Assembly: GCA_963971285.1 (NCBI GenBank)
Contig: OZ020249.1
Location: 10,528,256-10,592,255 of the forward strand
DNA length: 64,000 bases
Reading direction: 5' to 3'
From: Astropecten irregularis
Taxonomy: Eukaryota; Echinodermata; Asteroidea; Paxillosida; Astropectinidae
Below are positions 21,458-32,537 of the stretch, piece after piece. A model generated the notes under the pieces. The model was not told where the DNA came from, ran no database searches, and was given only the letters and a program-made list of their open reading frames with translations. How positions within the stretch are numbered: position 1 is the first letter of the stretch; each line of letters opens with the position of its first letter. Made by a program: the position numbers and the translations under genes.

Positions 21458-23532
21458 TAGTTGCGATGATCGTAACCCTAGGTCTGACATGGGGACTGGG
21501 ACCTTAGGGTTACGAAGAAGTTCATTCAAACATTGGAGAAAAACTTTTTGGCCAACTCCTGAAGTACGTTTCCACTTAGTTTTCCACTTTCCAAAATCCA
21601 AACACAAAATCTGACTACATGGATCTGATCGGTACTTATCAATGAGTCATATAAAATCACTTAGAATATCGAAAGATTATTTTATGCAGAAAAAATGACC
21701 CAAAACTTACCGAAGGTGTCGAGATTCCCTCCGTTTGCCCTCAGTCGGCCATTTTGAATAGTGCGCAGTGTGCCATCTCGACCAAATCACGTCACGTGAA
21801 ATGCCGTTTTGGCTGTTCCACCTTTCAAACTCAACCTCGCAGCCCTATGGAGGGTGTTCCCAGAATAACACGTGCGCTGTGCATTGTGATGTACCGTGTA
21901 CGTGTACGTGTACACGCATATCGCATACAGTATGGAGGAGGTTTTTTTTTAAGTCCGCATTGTTTGTCCATGTCAAGTTGCTTCTGATACCTGAAGGAAA
22001 TTGCTAAGATTTTCAAATGATTTCCTTCATGAATGGTCCCACAAACAGACAAAATGTTAGCAAGTCACAAACTCGGCGCCGACCCAATCGATCCATGATC
22101 AAACAGAAATAAAAAGGTCGTCCACCTCATCACAGATCGCGCAGTGGTCGGAATTAACAGTGGACTGAAAAATATATCCGGTTATCAATTACACCAAAAA
22201 TGCTCATACCCGGTAGGACAGTGAGGATATATTCCTAAAAAATATAACCGGAATATTCCATCGGAAAACCACCATTTCACCAAATCTGTACCGAGCCGGC
22301 CGGCTGTGGGCCACCGTCCGTATACGGTAACGAACCCGGCCGCGATCCAAAAAGGTAGCGACCGAGCGCAACATACATTTCAAGCCCACGGCGAAACTCT
22401 GTACCGAGCCGGCCGGCCGTGAGCCGCCGTCCGTAACGGTGGAACGAACCCGGCCGCGATCCAAAAACTGAGGTATAGGCCTTCCGACCGCGCGCAAGCC
22501 CACGGCACGTGTAATGTACTTATTGAGACTTTCGCTGGTGCACGTACACAATGTACGTTAACTACGTTTGCTTTGAAACTGTGGCTATTACGCACGCGGA
22601 TACCAGGCTGTATTTCTCTGCGGTGTGGGCAATGTTTCTACGTCTTTGATTTTATAATGCGATCGTCGGTCGGTTTCGGAAGGATTTCACGATATTTTTT
22701 TTTAGATTAAGTATAATTATGAAAAGAGTGTTTCTACTTGGCCAATAATTGAACAAAATAACTGAGTGAAATTTAAGTTAGATTTATAAGCTGATCAGCC
22801 TGCGATTTACGGTACTTTGGAAGGACGGTCGATCAGAATATTTTTATTTAGATGTCGGAAAAAAAATCACGCCATACGTTTTTCTTCACCTGTCATATCA
22901 GAAGAGCGGCGGAAAATAAACTTAATTCGTCAGTTTCGGCACACGTATTGGGTGTTTTGACAAGGGTCTGGTCAATTCAATAACCTGTGATTTATTTAAC
23001 CCAATACACCGAAGCATGTGCGGCGCGCGGCGGCCGTTGGACACGCTCACACCATGTAGCTAGCTCCATGCTCAGTTGCTCACACACTGTATGCGATATG
23101 CAGTGTATAGCACTGTACAGCGCACGTGATTCGAGCCCTCCATAGGGCTGCGAGTTTGAGTTTGAAAGGTGGAACAGCCAAAACGGCATTTCGCATGACG
23201 TGATTTGGTCGAGATGGCACACTGTGCACTATTCAAAATGGCCGATTGACGGCGAACGGAGGGAATCTCGACACCTTCGGTAAGTTTTGGGTCATTTTTT
23301 CTGAATATAATGATCTTTCGATATTCAAAGTGGTTTTATATGACTCATTGATAAGTACCAATCAGATCCATGTAGTCAGATTTTGTGTTTGGATTTTGGA
23401 AAGTGGAAAACTAAGTGGAAACGTACTTCAGGAGTTGGCCAAAAAGTTTTTCTCCAATGTTTGAATGAACTTCTTCGTAACCCTAAGGTCTCTGTCCCCA
23501 TGTCAGACCTAGGGTTACGATCATCGCAACTA
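21458..23532. mobile_element. Mutator-like element with ~450-bp TIRs and perfect 9-bp target duplication
   Basis: Ends TAGTTGCGATGATCGTAACC and its exact complement GGTTACGATCATCGCAACTA. The arms (about 21458-21945 and 23080-23532) are inverted and highly similar over ~450 bp. GACAAAGAA occurs directly outside each end (21449-21457 and 23533-23541), a perfect 9-bp duplication. Long TIRs plus a 9-bp TSD are diagnostic of MULE-type elements. The ~1.1-kb interior is GC-rich, holds a tandem duplication of ~112 bp (GTACCGAGCCGGCCGG units at about 22288 and 22401) and an R4 repeat fragment, but no transposase. It is therefore non-autonomous. Confidence 0.8.
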
Positions 23533-23541
23533 GACAAAGAA

Positions 23542-24782
23542 GTACTAAGACACAAACATACATGTCCCAATATGCAGTTTATCATAAAGTTTTGTCAAGG
23601 CTTACCTACCTCCACTAACCGATGCACAGCGACACACCACTATGAACACAAAAGAAGGATTTACCAAGAGCCGAGGCAGTGAAGTTTCAGCGGTGACCTG
23701 CAGAACACTCAGCCAGCAAATTTAACCTACACACGGTCGGTCTATAGGCACTAGCAACCCACCACACACGGCCCAAAAACGAACTTCGACCAGTCGACCC
23801 TACCCCCAAATCCTCCTGTAATTCTGCCCGATCACAGCATGTTTTTCGCCTGGAATGTCAGTAGTCCAAATAAGTGATGAAGCGGTGATGTTTGACCCTC
23901 AATACCGGCGGTGATCGCTGTCTTTTTTGACGACAGGAGCGGGATAATTCTTGCCAATTCTTGGAGCTAAAAAAAAAAGAAGAGTTGGCTGAAGTTCAAC
24001 ACGGATCCGCTTGAGTAAACAAGGAAGTAACTTTGAGTTGTTGATAGGGGGCGCTGTTTATTATTTATTTTCAGAAATTCGCATTGGGATGACAGATCCA
24101 GACGTGCAGATATTTTTCGTTTTACTGCCATGGTTTGTACTCAAATTTATAGCTCCATGGTTGTAGCATGGAGGTAGTCGTGGCCGTAATTCCTTTCTGA
24201 GCTTTGCACATTTTTGTTTTCAAGGCTGGGTGAGTATACGAATACGATTGAATTTTATAATCGGGCTCCGATCCGGCGTACGTGACACTGTATGTTTATT
24301 TTAGCCAGTTCATGTCGGTTGTTTCTGCATGTAAAACGGGGCTATTGTCACGTGTTTCCCCCTTGCGCTTTCAGTTTCAGCACACTCTTGCAATGTTGCA
24401 TGCTTGACTTGGATCAGCCTGGGAATAGGGCTCCGCGTTCTTGACGTCACATTAACTTGTTCGGACAAACAAGTCGCACGTGGCCCCATTTACGTACACG
24501 TATTCAACGCTGTGATGTTTGTCCGAACATCTGAGTAACTATAGCTGTCGATAACAAAGGGCTTATTCTATAAATAGCTGGAGCGAGCGCGGAGTTGGGA
24601 GATAGTTGTGATTTTTAGGTTCCACTCGGACTTGATCTAACCATATTCCGGCTTCTATCATGTTCTACCCCAGTAGCTGTCATCAGTAGGACGCTGCAGC
24701 TCCGCGGTGGAGTCTGAGCGAGTGCCGTAATGCCGGCCCCAACCTCGTCCTCGGTCTTGTGGTTAAACTCACTCTGCCAGCC
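23542..24782 (+). promoter_or_regulatory. GC/CpG-enriched upstream region of the aminotransferase gene
   Basis: Relative to its surroundings, about 24180-24850 is rich in CpG and non-repetitive, with GACGTCAC (about 24443), CACGTG-like and GC-box-like stretches, directly ahead of a start codon in good context at 24783. This is consistent with a promoter and 5' UTR, by position and composition only. 23542-24180 shows nothing recognisable. Confidence 0.35.
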
Positions 24783-24852
24783 ATGGCCATCAGACCAGCA
24801 TCAGTCAACTCCGATGTATTCCCACTTGTGCCGTTCGCCTGCTTGTACATTG
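24783..24852 (+). CDS. Candidate first coding exon of the aminotransferase gene
   Basis: ATG in excellent context (GCCAGCCATGG) opens a 23-codon frame that ends at a strong donor ATTG|GTGAGT in phase 1. Two in-frame acceptors precede the main exon in matching phase (exon starts at 25650 or 25680), with no stop in the joined frame. The peptide (MAIRPASVNSDVFPLVPFAC) has no known domain. Without transcript evidence this remains a prediction; translation could equally start at the ATG at 25685. Confidence 0.4.
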
Positions 24853-24909
24853 GTGAGTTTTGGCATCTAGGGATTTTCTTACCGAGCTACAAGATGACTG
24901 TTAAGCCAC

Positions 24910-25090
24910 TAGTGGAATACCACTATAACGAACACACCGAAATGCACAGAAATTGTGCGTTACAGTGCTCGTTCGTTATAGTGAACAATATTCAGCATGC
25001 CTATACACATAAAAATTGGGAGCCAAGGATGGTGTTCGGTATAGCCAAATGTTCGGTATAGCGATGTTCGTTATAGTGGCGTTCCACTAT
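24910..25090. mobile_element. TA-flanked palindromic MITE
   Basis: Arms GTGGAATACCACTATAACGA and TCGTTATAGTGGCGTTCCAC are inverted with one mismatch, flanked by TA. TA flanks suggest Tc1/mariner-type mobilisation. It lies in the first intron of the aminotransferase model. Confidence 0.55.
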
Positions 25091-25649
25091 ACATGTAGTT
25101 GCGAGGAGGTTTGTGCCGACATGAAAAACGGGAGTTTATGATCATGTCCATGTCGCTGTATAAGAGCAAGGGCTACGATCATTGCAACTACATTTCCGCC
25201 ATGTGTGACAGACCAAGGGTTATGATCTTTGGGTCACCATATCAGAGGGTTACAATCATTGGTCCATGTCACAACGACAGACCAAGGGTTAAGATCATCG
25301 CAACTAAGTTCCATGATTCCGTTATTGAATCATCTTCCTCTTTCCTAGGTACAAACCTGGACCTGGTACAAACATACTGTTAAAATGTTTTTGCCTGAAA
25401 AGTTTATCCAGAAATGAGGAAAACTAATGACCGAAAACAGTTTACAGTTACCTCACAATTTTTTTTCGCAAACAGTTGTTTGCTGTTTTGTTCAATTAAG
25501 TTGAAAATTTCACAGGAATTCATGTTTTTATTTCATGACAGATCAAATTATGAACAAACACAGAGCTCTGTTTTATCAACTATTACTTTACCAAAGTATG
25601 ATAGTACCCTTAATATGACCTTTTGTTTGTTTTCATGACGATTAATAAG
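25091..25649 (+). other. Intron 1 remainder with AGACCAAGGGTTA repeats and degenerate R1
   Basis: 25140-25330 repeats a GACAGACCAAGGGTTAYGATC motif three or four times, resembling the terminal sequence of the Mutator-like element. 25350-25613 is an eroded R1 MITE ending CTTTACCAAAGTATGATAGT. Confidence 0.45.
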
Positions 25650-25684
25650 TCCTACCATCATTCCCGTTGAAATCATCAGCTACC

Positions 25685-28600
25685 ATGATCTCAGACTTTC
25701 ATGAATCTCAGACTTTTAAAATCGTCACCAGCTCAGATACACGTTATACATGTGCTAAGTTTGACCACCAGTGTTGGTCAGCATGTAACCCCAGTGCTAA
25801 TGTCAACAATCCCATCCTTGACCTTGGCCGTTTGTCATTATCACCAAATCACTTGCGTTTTTTTTCCTCCCGAGATGCCACATGGAGGGACATTCTGTCT
25901 TCCATTCTGTACCTCCTGCAATCAGACAAACAGCGAGATCAAATCATGGCCGAAATAAGTCGCATCTGGAACTCCCACCATCTTGCTGGCTGCCTCTCCG
26001 ACCATCTCATCCTCCCATGCCTCTCAGTTCGCTCAGGCTTTGATCTTTACCTCAGCCTGAAGCAGTACCCTCCAGGGTCAGAAATCCTCATGACAGCCGT
26101 CAACATCCCTCAGATGATGCAGGTGGCCGAGCATCACAGTCTCAGTGTCATTCCCTTGGACATCAGCACCGACACTCTTGCTCCCAAGATTGAATGCTTG
26201 GAGGCTCTCATCGGGAGTAACACGGTGGCTGTGGTTATCGCTCACATCTACGGCCGCTGGTCCAACTTGGACCACATCATTGCCGTCTGTCTGAAACACA
26301 AACTTGCCATACTGGAAGACTGCGCAGAGGTCTTCTGCGGATTCAAGAGACTTGGCCACCCGGAAGCCGACCTGTCCTTCTTCAGTTTTGGCACCATCAA
26401 GCCCAGCACGGCCTTTGGAGGAGCTGTCGTCCGAGTCAAAGATCCCAAAGTGTTCTGCCAGATGCAGGAACTTCAGGCTAGGTACCCGATGCAAAGCCGG
26501 CTCGCTTATGCCCAGAAAGTCCAGACATCCTTCCTGGGAATGCTGGCACTGAACTCTCCGACAGCTATGCAATTATTTCTTCCAGTACTTCAGAGGATCG
26601 GGTTTGATCACAAGGAGGCAGTGGTGTCCTTGCTGAGAGGCTTCCCATCCAATTTTATCAGCGGAATGAGACAGCAGCCATCAACAGCCTTGCTAAAGAT
26701 GATGCTAAGGAGGCAAGTACTGTACATGTCTGTAAATATCCATTCTTTGAAATATAAAATCTCATCATTCTTGTCGACTTCTTCCTTTTGAAGAAGGAAC
26801 CATCTGCCTCCATGTCCGATTCTGAGTCCGAGTCCGAGTCCGAGTCCGAGTCCGAGTCCGAGTCTGAGTCCGAGTCTGAGTCCAAGTATCTGCACACAAT
26901 TGAAGTTCAAAATGAGTCTGTTGGCTTCTTTTTCATCGAGATAATTTACAGTTGGCCCCTTTTCTATTACCCTCTTAAACATCCATTTCTGTGTGTTTCT
27001 TTCGCTTGCATGTTCTTGTTCTCTCATTAATTAACCTTTGAGTATGTTGAGAAAGATCCTGCTAGGATCAAAACTCAGGCTCTCCTAACTCCAAGCATTT
27101 GATATATTTTAGGTCATTGTGGCTGATGAGCAGTTTGCAGCAGTTAATTAGGCTACGTGTACATGTAGGCCTATTAGGGCGCCCCTTTTTATTACTGTGG
27201 TTCTCAATTCCGACTGACCCATATTTTGGGCTTCGACCGAAAAAAAAAAAATTTGTCGCCGACCCTGTTCACAATGATATAATATAAATTTTAAAAAAAA
27301 TTATAATTAATTCCCAGAATTTCTGGAGAAACGTTTTGCCAATAGGCCTAAATTTTAAAACTTTCTATCACAGAAATAATAGAAAAAAATATTCCAACAA
27401 AATTACAGTGAATACAATTAACATTTTTCATCATTTTCTTTAGGTTTTTGTGTTTTCATCATTTGTGTATTCATTTTTTTTTTTTTTTCGACAGACCGAC
27501 CCTCCCTCAAGATGAAAAAGAAATGAGAACCGCAGTAATAAAAAAGGGTGCCCTTACCCTTAAAAAAAATGTTTACGATTGTCAAATGTGAAGCTGGACA
27601 AAGAGATCCTTGCCAAGTTAACATTCTGAGCAATTTAGAGATTAGTTCTTATTCAGTTATTGGCATTTTTCAGAACTTTATTGCTTTTGAAATAGTATGT
27701 ATTGAGCTAAAAATTTCATATTTTTAGGAAATATTTGGAAACATATCTTTCAACTGCTAGACAAAAAGGAATTCAGTATTCCATCATTTCACTGTCAAAC
27801 ATTTTGTGGCACTGTCTAAAATCCTCATTGATAGGTTCCAGAGTTTCAACGAGGCAGACTTCCAAGAAGGCACCCGAAAAGGCTACTTTGTCAGCAAACG
27901 TCTTCCATCGAGCGTGGAGGTCATCGGGCTAGATGTCGACCAAAGAAACTACTGGCTCTTCCCAATAGTTGTGGTGAGTGTGCTCTTTTTGCCCGGCAGT
28001 TTACTCTTATGGATTGCTTTGGGCTCACCGTTGGCTTTGCCACATCATCCCATTATAAGTCAATTTTAATAAACAGGCAATGCTAGAGGCAACCAAACCA
28101 ACTACAGTGTACACTGAATGCTAAAGGAAAAGACATTTTGTTTCCTGCCGTTTTTGTCTCAATTGTTGTGGTGAGAGGCTTTTTTTGCAAGGGGATTGCC
28201 CTGTGGATCACCTAAGACATTCTAGGCAACTTGTAGCATGCTTGGAGCATCGGGCAAGCCCAGGACCAGAGGCCATGGTTGGAATGTGGTATTGAAAAAC
28301 CTACTGAAAAACACCCTGGATCAAAAGTAGCGCTAAAAGCATGAGTTAGAAGGTACATGTAATGCAGCAGACTAGAGGTTGCCACAACCATTGTACCTTT
28401 AAATTACTTCTTCACACCTGTCTAACTATCTATTCCTCTTCCCTCATTTCAGAGTGACCCGGCGAGAGCACTGAAGGAGCTGAACAAGCGTGGCATAGAC
28501 GCTTACCGGGGAGCCACCCAGCTGACCTGCCTGGAGCCGCATCCCCGCCCATGGCCATCTGGCTCCGCCCACACCAGCCCCACCCAAGCAAGTGCTGCCA

Positions 28601-28998
28601 ATACCAACCCCACCCATGCTTACCCTGCCCACTTTGACCCCACCCACACTGGCACCACCTACACTGGCCCCACCCATGTCGCCCACACCCATGTCGCCCA
28701 CACCCATGCTGACCCCACCCATGTTGACCACACCCATGCTGACCACACCCATGTCGACCCCACCCATCCGGATGACAACCAACCCAACTATCCTCATGAG
28801 GCACGACATCTGATTGATCATGTGATCTACCTGCCCGTTCACAAACGGGTGCCCTACAGATGTCTGGAACAAATCTGCTCCGTAGTCAAAACAGTCATGG
28901 AGCAAATGCCATTCCATCCACATGAAAAATTATTTCAAACTAGCACAAAGACGACCATTTTAGAAAATGGACGAGTCAAAATGTTTAGTAAATTGTAG
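25685..28998 (+). CDS. DegT/DnrJ/EryC1/StrS-family PLP-dependent aminotransferase
   Basis: Exons 25685-26712, 27835-27973 and 28453-28998 join in frame to 570 codons. The family transfers an amino group to a keto-sugar in bacterial sugar biosynthesis; the animal substrate is unknown to me. Visible features are a PLP-phosphate loop-like RSGFDLYLSL, the pyridine-binding Asp in ILEDCAEVFCGF (about residue 212), and the Schiff-base Lys in SFGTIKPSTAFGG (about 239). The C-terminal segments NYWLFPIVV, LNKRGIDAYRGATQL and VIYLPVHKRVP are family-like. Intron 1 has a GC donor (GAG|GCAAGT) and rejoins as MMLRR-FQSFNEADF; intron 2 is GT-AG. An ~80-residue Thr/His/Pro-rich stretch from a minisatellite interrupts the C-terminal region. 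The start is uncertain; an upstream exon at 24783 may precede it. Confidence 0.85.
26808..26886. repeat. GAGTCC hexamer microsatellite
   Basis: About ten copies of GAGTCC/GAGTCT within aminotransferase intron 1 (GC-AG). Divisible by three, so it opens Ser-Glu or Ser-Asp frames on both strands, which are not genes. Confidence 0.9.
27050..27090 (+). other. Stem-loop repeat with GATCCT-GCT-AGGATC
   Basis: Plus-strand homologue of 18085-18125, here followed by AAAACTCAGG, not GAAACG. Shares TTGAGAAAGATCCTGCTAGG and a CTCCTAACTCCAA flank. Confidence 0.4.
27177..27553. mobile_element. TTA-flanked Harbinger-like MITE
   Basis: Termini GGGCGCCCCTTTTTATTACT and AGTAATAAAAAAGGGTGCCC are inverted, with TTA on each side (27174-27176, 27554-27556). 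Long A and T runs lie inside both arms. In an aminotransferase intron. Confidence 0.65.
28560..28775 (+). repeat. In-frame CCCACCCATGCTGAC-type minisatellite in the last aminotransferase exon
   Basis: Degenerate 12- to 15-bp units read as Thr-His-(Ala/Val)-(Asp/His) in frame. Both strands stay open here, producing spurious ORFs. It separates TCLEPHPRPWPSG from PNYPHEARHLIDHVIYLPVH, which are contiguous parts of the enzyme fold in relatives. Confidence 0.75.
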
Positions 28999-29057
28999 GA
29001 TAGCATTTAGTAACGCATTCATTAGGGTAGTGGTTTTTTTTTTCATATTTCAAATGA

Positions 29058-29125
29058 AAAACAAAGAAAACTTACTTCATCAGCTGGACTTGAACCTGTA
29101 TCCGCCATGTTGCAGTACTAAGTGC
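29058..29125 (-). repeat. SINE S1 fragment in the aminotransferase 3' UTR
   Basis: On the minus strand ACAGGTTCAAGTCCAGC is B-box-like and is followed by GTTTTCTTTGTT, as in the S1 copies at 17242 and 29393. Confidence 0.4.
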
Positions 29126-29253
29126 CCTCTCTTCTGGCAGTGCACCTACAGTCATAATGATGAACAATACTTCATAAAATTAAGTCTTGTTTTATAAAGT
29201 TCAAAGCAAACTTCTGCTTGAAGCCACTGAAATATTATGGATACATCCACTTT

Positions 29254-29259
29254 AATAAA
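29254..29259 (+). terminator. Candidate polyadenylation signal AATAAA of the aminotransferase gene
   Basis: AATAAA about 255 bp after the stop codon at 28996-28998, ahead of the SINE cluster. First canonical hexamer downstream; not otherwise tested. Confidence 0.4.
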
Positions 29260-29392
29260 AACAAATCTTACCAAAAACACTAATAAATGCGAAGAAACTA
29301 ATTATATCAAGCAAGATTTTGTTTGTGATTGGGTACAGGCCATGGAACAGTACTCATACACTACATTATTCCAACACTGAAATAAATAATCG

Positions 29393-29964
29393 AAAGGTGA
29401 ACAAAGAAAACTGACCGGAGCGGAATTCGAAATTGCAACCTCCAGAATACTGAAGGCCAAGCCTATTGACACTCTAGCAACTGAGCTATTATTATTATTA
29501 TTATTATTTATTTCTGGTAATGACACCAAGGATTCCTCAAAAGTGACCAAGGCACTGTAGCTCGCAAGCCTGATGAAACCTGTCATGGAAAGATGATGAG
29601 AAGAAGATACAGTTTTAGAGGTGGGAGGAAAACCCCAGAGTTATATTCTGGGTAAAACCCACGGAATCAGGCAGGGACTGAAAACCCAATCCACTTGTGA
29701 ACCGAGCCGGACTTGCACCCGGTCCACAGAGGTGAAAGGCGAGGAAAGAACCGCTACGCCAACCTGACTCGCTATCTAGTCCTATGTTGGCAGTGATGTC
29801 CCTAATAGTCAATTATCTTTGTTTGTTTGGCAGTCAGAAGCCATGACACAACTCACATACTGCTATACAGTATCCCAATGATCATTGAAGATGGTTGCAG
29901 CATTAGCAATGCTGCAACCTGAGAAACAGTACATGGGGGGATCACTCAAAGAGGATGCAGCTTT
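29393..29964 (-). repeat. SINE S1, copy 2, interrupted by a second SINE
   Basis: Minus-strand tRNA-like part (TAGCTCAGTTGCTAGAG, then TTCGAATTCCGCTCC) at 29393-29487 and the non-tRNA part (CAGTCAGAAGCCATG, CACTCAAAGAGGATGCAGC in plus) at 29773-29964. The two parts are collinear with 17242-17500 once the inserted 29487-29772 is removed. Confidence 0.6.
29487..29772 (-). repeat. tRNA-derived SINE S2 with (ATT)n tail, nested in S1
   Basis: Read on the minus strand it begins GCGAGTCAGGTTGGCGTAGC with an A-box and has GGGTGCAAGTCCGGCTCGG as a B-box ~60 bp later, then a unique body and an (AAT)n tail. A microsatellite tail like that of CR1/L2 elements suggests mobilisation by such an element. Confidence 0.65.
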
Positions 29965-30452
29965 TTAAAGATAGTATCATACTTTGGTAAGAAACCAAAA
30001 CAGTAATGTTCACAGATTTACCTACAACTTTAATACAGGGTATGAAGATGGTGGTGGTAGAAACATACCGTTAAAAATTGTTTCACCTGAAATGGTGTAT
30101 TTATCCAGAAATTAGTAAAACAACTACCGAAAATCTTTTCACCTTAATTGGTTTTGATCTTTTAAAGATCAAAATTGTGTTTGGTCATTGGTTTCACTCT
30201 TTTCTTGACCAATACAGCATTTTAGGAAGAAAAACTTGAACGATATGTTTTCACCATCACCACCTTTCGATGTAATTTATAGGTAAATCTGTGAAGGTTT
30301 CTGTTTTGGTATGCTACCAAAGTATGATAGTATGAACTAGTATGATAGTAGCCTACCTTTATTCCTAAGTTGAACTAGTATGATAGTACCTATTAGCCGT
30401 AAACTAGTATGTTAGTACCTTTAAGCCGTGAACTAGTACGATAGTACCTTTA
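29965..30452 (+). repeat. TTAA MITE family R1 with tandemly reiterated terminus
   Basis: A full R1 copy starting TTAAAGATAGTATCATACTT; its right end CAAAGTATGATAGTA is followed by four degenerate direct copies of GAACTAGTATGATAGTACCT up to about 30452. Confidence 0.65.
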
Positions 30453-30797
30453 TGTATACATGCGCAATTTCAATTCTGAAATAGAAATGACGATCTGAAA
30501 TAATGCAATACATGTACTATCACACAAGTGTGATATTTTTGTATTTGTGTGTTTGATTCTTTTTAAAGGAATTGGTGTCAGTGTTGTTTTAAAACAGTGT
30601 GTATTTTTGTGCCTCAGATCCTTTGAAGAAAGGAAAATTCATGTTCAAGTGAGATAGATATTATATTTTGTACTTGTAGTTAGTATACGATCGATGGTGT
30701 TTTATTTTATATTGAGTGGGTATGAGTTGTGTATTAAGTTCAACAGTTGTCTGGTTCCCAGAGTCAAGTGTATGTTAAATGCATATGCATGCACCAG

Positions 30798-31036
30798 GGG
30801 CCAATTTCACGGCGCTGCTAAGCACAAAAATTTGCTAAGCATGACATTTCAGTCTTCATAAAAACAGGGTTAACAACCAAATATCCATGTGATGTGTATC
30901 ACTTGTGATTGCTCTTTGGCTGTTGTTTACTGACCATGAATATCAAATGGAATTTTTGACTGTGGCTTGTTTTATTGGGCAAGACATTTTTGTGCTAAGC
31001 AAATTTTTGTGCTTAGCAGCGCCGTGAAATTGAGCC
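30798..31036. mobile_element. Harbinger-like palindromic MITE R3, copy 2 (polymorphic between duplicates)
   Basis: GGGCCAATTTCACGGCGCTG ... CAGCGCCGTGAAATTGAGCC with arms of ~45 bp, nearly perfect. CAG duplicated at 30795-30797 and 31037-31039. The duplicate block B has a single CAG at 44290-44292 and no element: a direct empty site, so the insertion postdates the duplication. Confidence 0.85.
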
Positions 31037-31852
31037 CAGATCCTTGGTTTTCTTGCCAGACTATCAACAACTCACAGGAAACAATTGAATTGTATAACAA
31101 AGTGGAAAAATTACTTTATTAAGTTAATGCATGGTCCTCTCTTGCCATTGTCACCGACATTGACACTTGCAATCTGACGTCACTGTCATTGTCACTGCCA
31201 GTGACATTGACACTAACACCCTATTATTTATTCTAGCCATTCCTAGCCTATTCTAGTCACTGTTGCTGTTGTCACCAGATCATTGACACTGTCATTGCCA
31301 TTGCACAAGTTCATAAACAGCATTAGAGTGACACCAGGGGTGCATAAAAGAAATATGCCGAATGTCATACATGTAACCTTGCTGTATAATGCACAAGACA
31401 ACAGTTAGTAATTATAAAATGTCGCCCTCTACAGGTTGTGCAAAGAGCAAATGGGTAAACCTTTTATTTGAAAAAGAACTTGCATAATAATAATTAGGGA
31501 GCCTATACTATTGCAATCAAACATTTGTTTATATGGCGATTTTCATAATTATAATTAATTGCTTTTGAATTTATGAACATCTCTTTAAAATAGTTCTTTA
31601 TTGCCTAAGCATTCAATAAAATTAAGCCACCCCAGAGAGGAAGTACTAGTAATACACATTGCATAATCAGCTTTTCCTGACTGTCCGTTTGTAAGGTTTC
31701 GTGAAATAAATCTCCAAAAGTAAATATTATTTTAAATATTATTCATTGATAATGCAGTCAAAATTTGCAAATAAAAAGATAAAATGGCCTGTTGTCTCAA
31801 GTAACTTAATGGAATCTGTCCTTTATTCTTGTGGAAAGTGAACCAAGCATTC

Positions 31853-32026
31853 TTTAGACTTAACTCAAGTCGGATTTCTCTCTTGCATCGCTTACTATCA
31901 GTGAGCTGCTTGTCTAGTCTGCAGCTGCCTCGTGTCTATTTCGTGGGATCGCAAAACAGAGTTGATTGGCAAGTGAGGGCGCCCAATAACCAGTACAAAA
32001 AATCCGACTTGAGTCAAGTCTAAAAA
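31853..32026. repeat. MITE-like inverted repeat with AGACTTAACTCAAGTCGGATT arms
   Basis: TAGACTTAACTCAAGTCGG and CCGACTTGAGTCAAGTCTA bound ~170 bp; the same element is present at about 45090-45260 in block B, so it predates the duplication. Confidence 0.6.
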
Positions 32027-32537
32027 TTCTTCCGCAAAAGTGAACTTTGCCACCATTACTGGGAGCCAAAAACTGGTTGGGAATTAAAAACAAGCATGGA
32101 TTTAATGGATATTATATGACAGTTTTATTGATGGTGGAACTCAACCCCCAGTCAGTGGCTACATGCGAGGAGAACCCACACAGGTACTGTTTGGATTAGA
32201 ACCAGGGACCTCAGAAGTGAAAGGTAAGACGATAAATTAGGCCTATACAACATTATTATAATGTTTATAATGTTGTAACTTGTATTTGTAATGCCGGTTT
32301 ACTCCTACACATTGACACCCTGTGTTCTACAAAAATAAATTTCCATTCCAAAACTACTTTCTACAACTGAGCAACCGCCCTTTCCTGTACTAAAATGTTC
32401 TAGTTTCTGGAATTTCGAATGTTGCCTTTACTGCGAAAACGAGTTAATCTAACCGGCATATTAATTATTGTAGCCAATGTTTACGGTGCTTGTGCGCCGT
32501 TAACTGTCAGTTTAGTGCTAGCGTGTAAAGAGCGTAG

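Noticed and set aside
26608-27030. Ser-Asp, Ser-Glu and Gly-Leu repeat ORFs
   Set aside because: Products of the GAGTCC hexamer microsatellite inside an intron.
28430-28923. Minus-strand Gly/His/Cys-rich ORFs opposite the last aminotransferase exon
   Set aside because: Shadow frames of the in-frame minisatellite; no family similarity, and the plus frame is contiguous with conserved enzyme motifs.
24783-28998. Bacterial contamination as source of the DegT/StrS gene
   Set aside because: The gene has spliceosomal introns with branch-like tracts, flanking animal repeats and an AATAAA signal.
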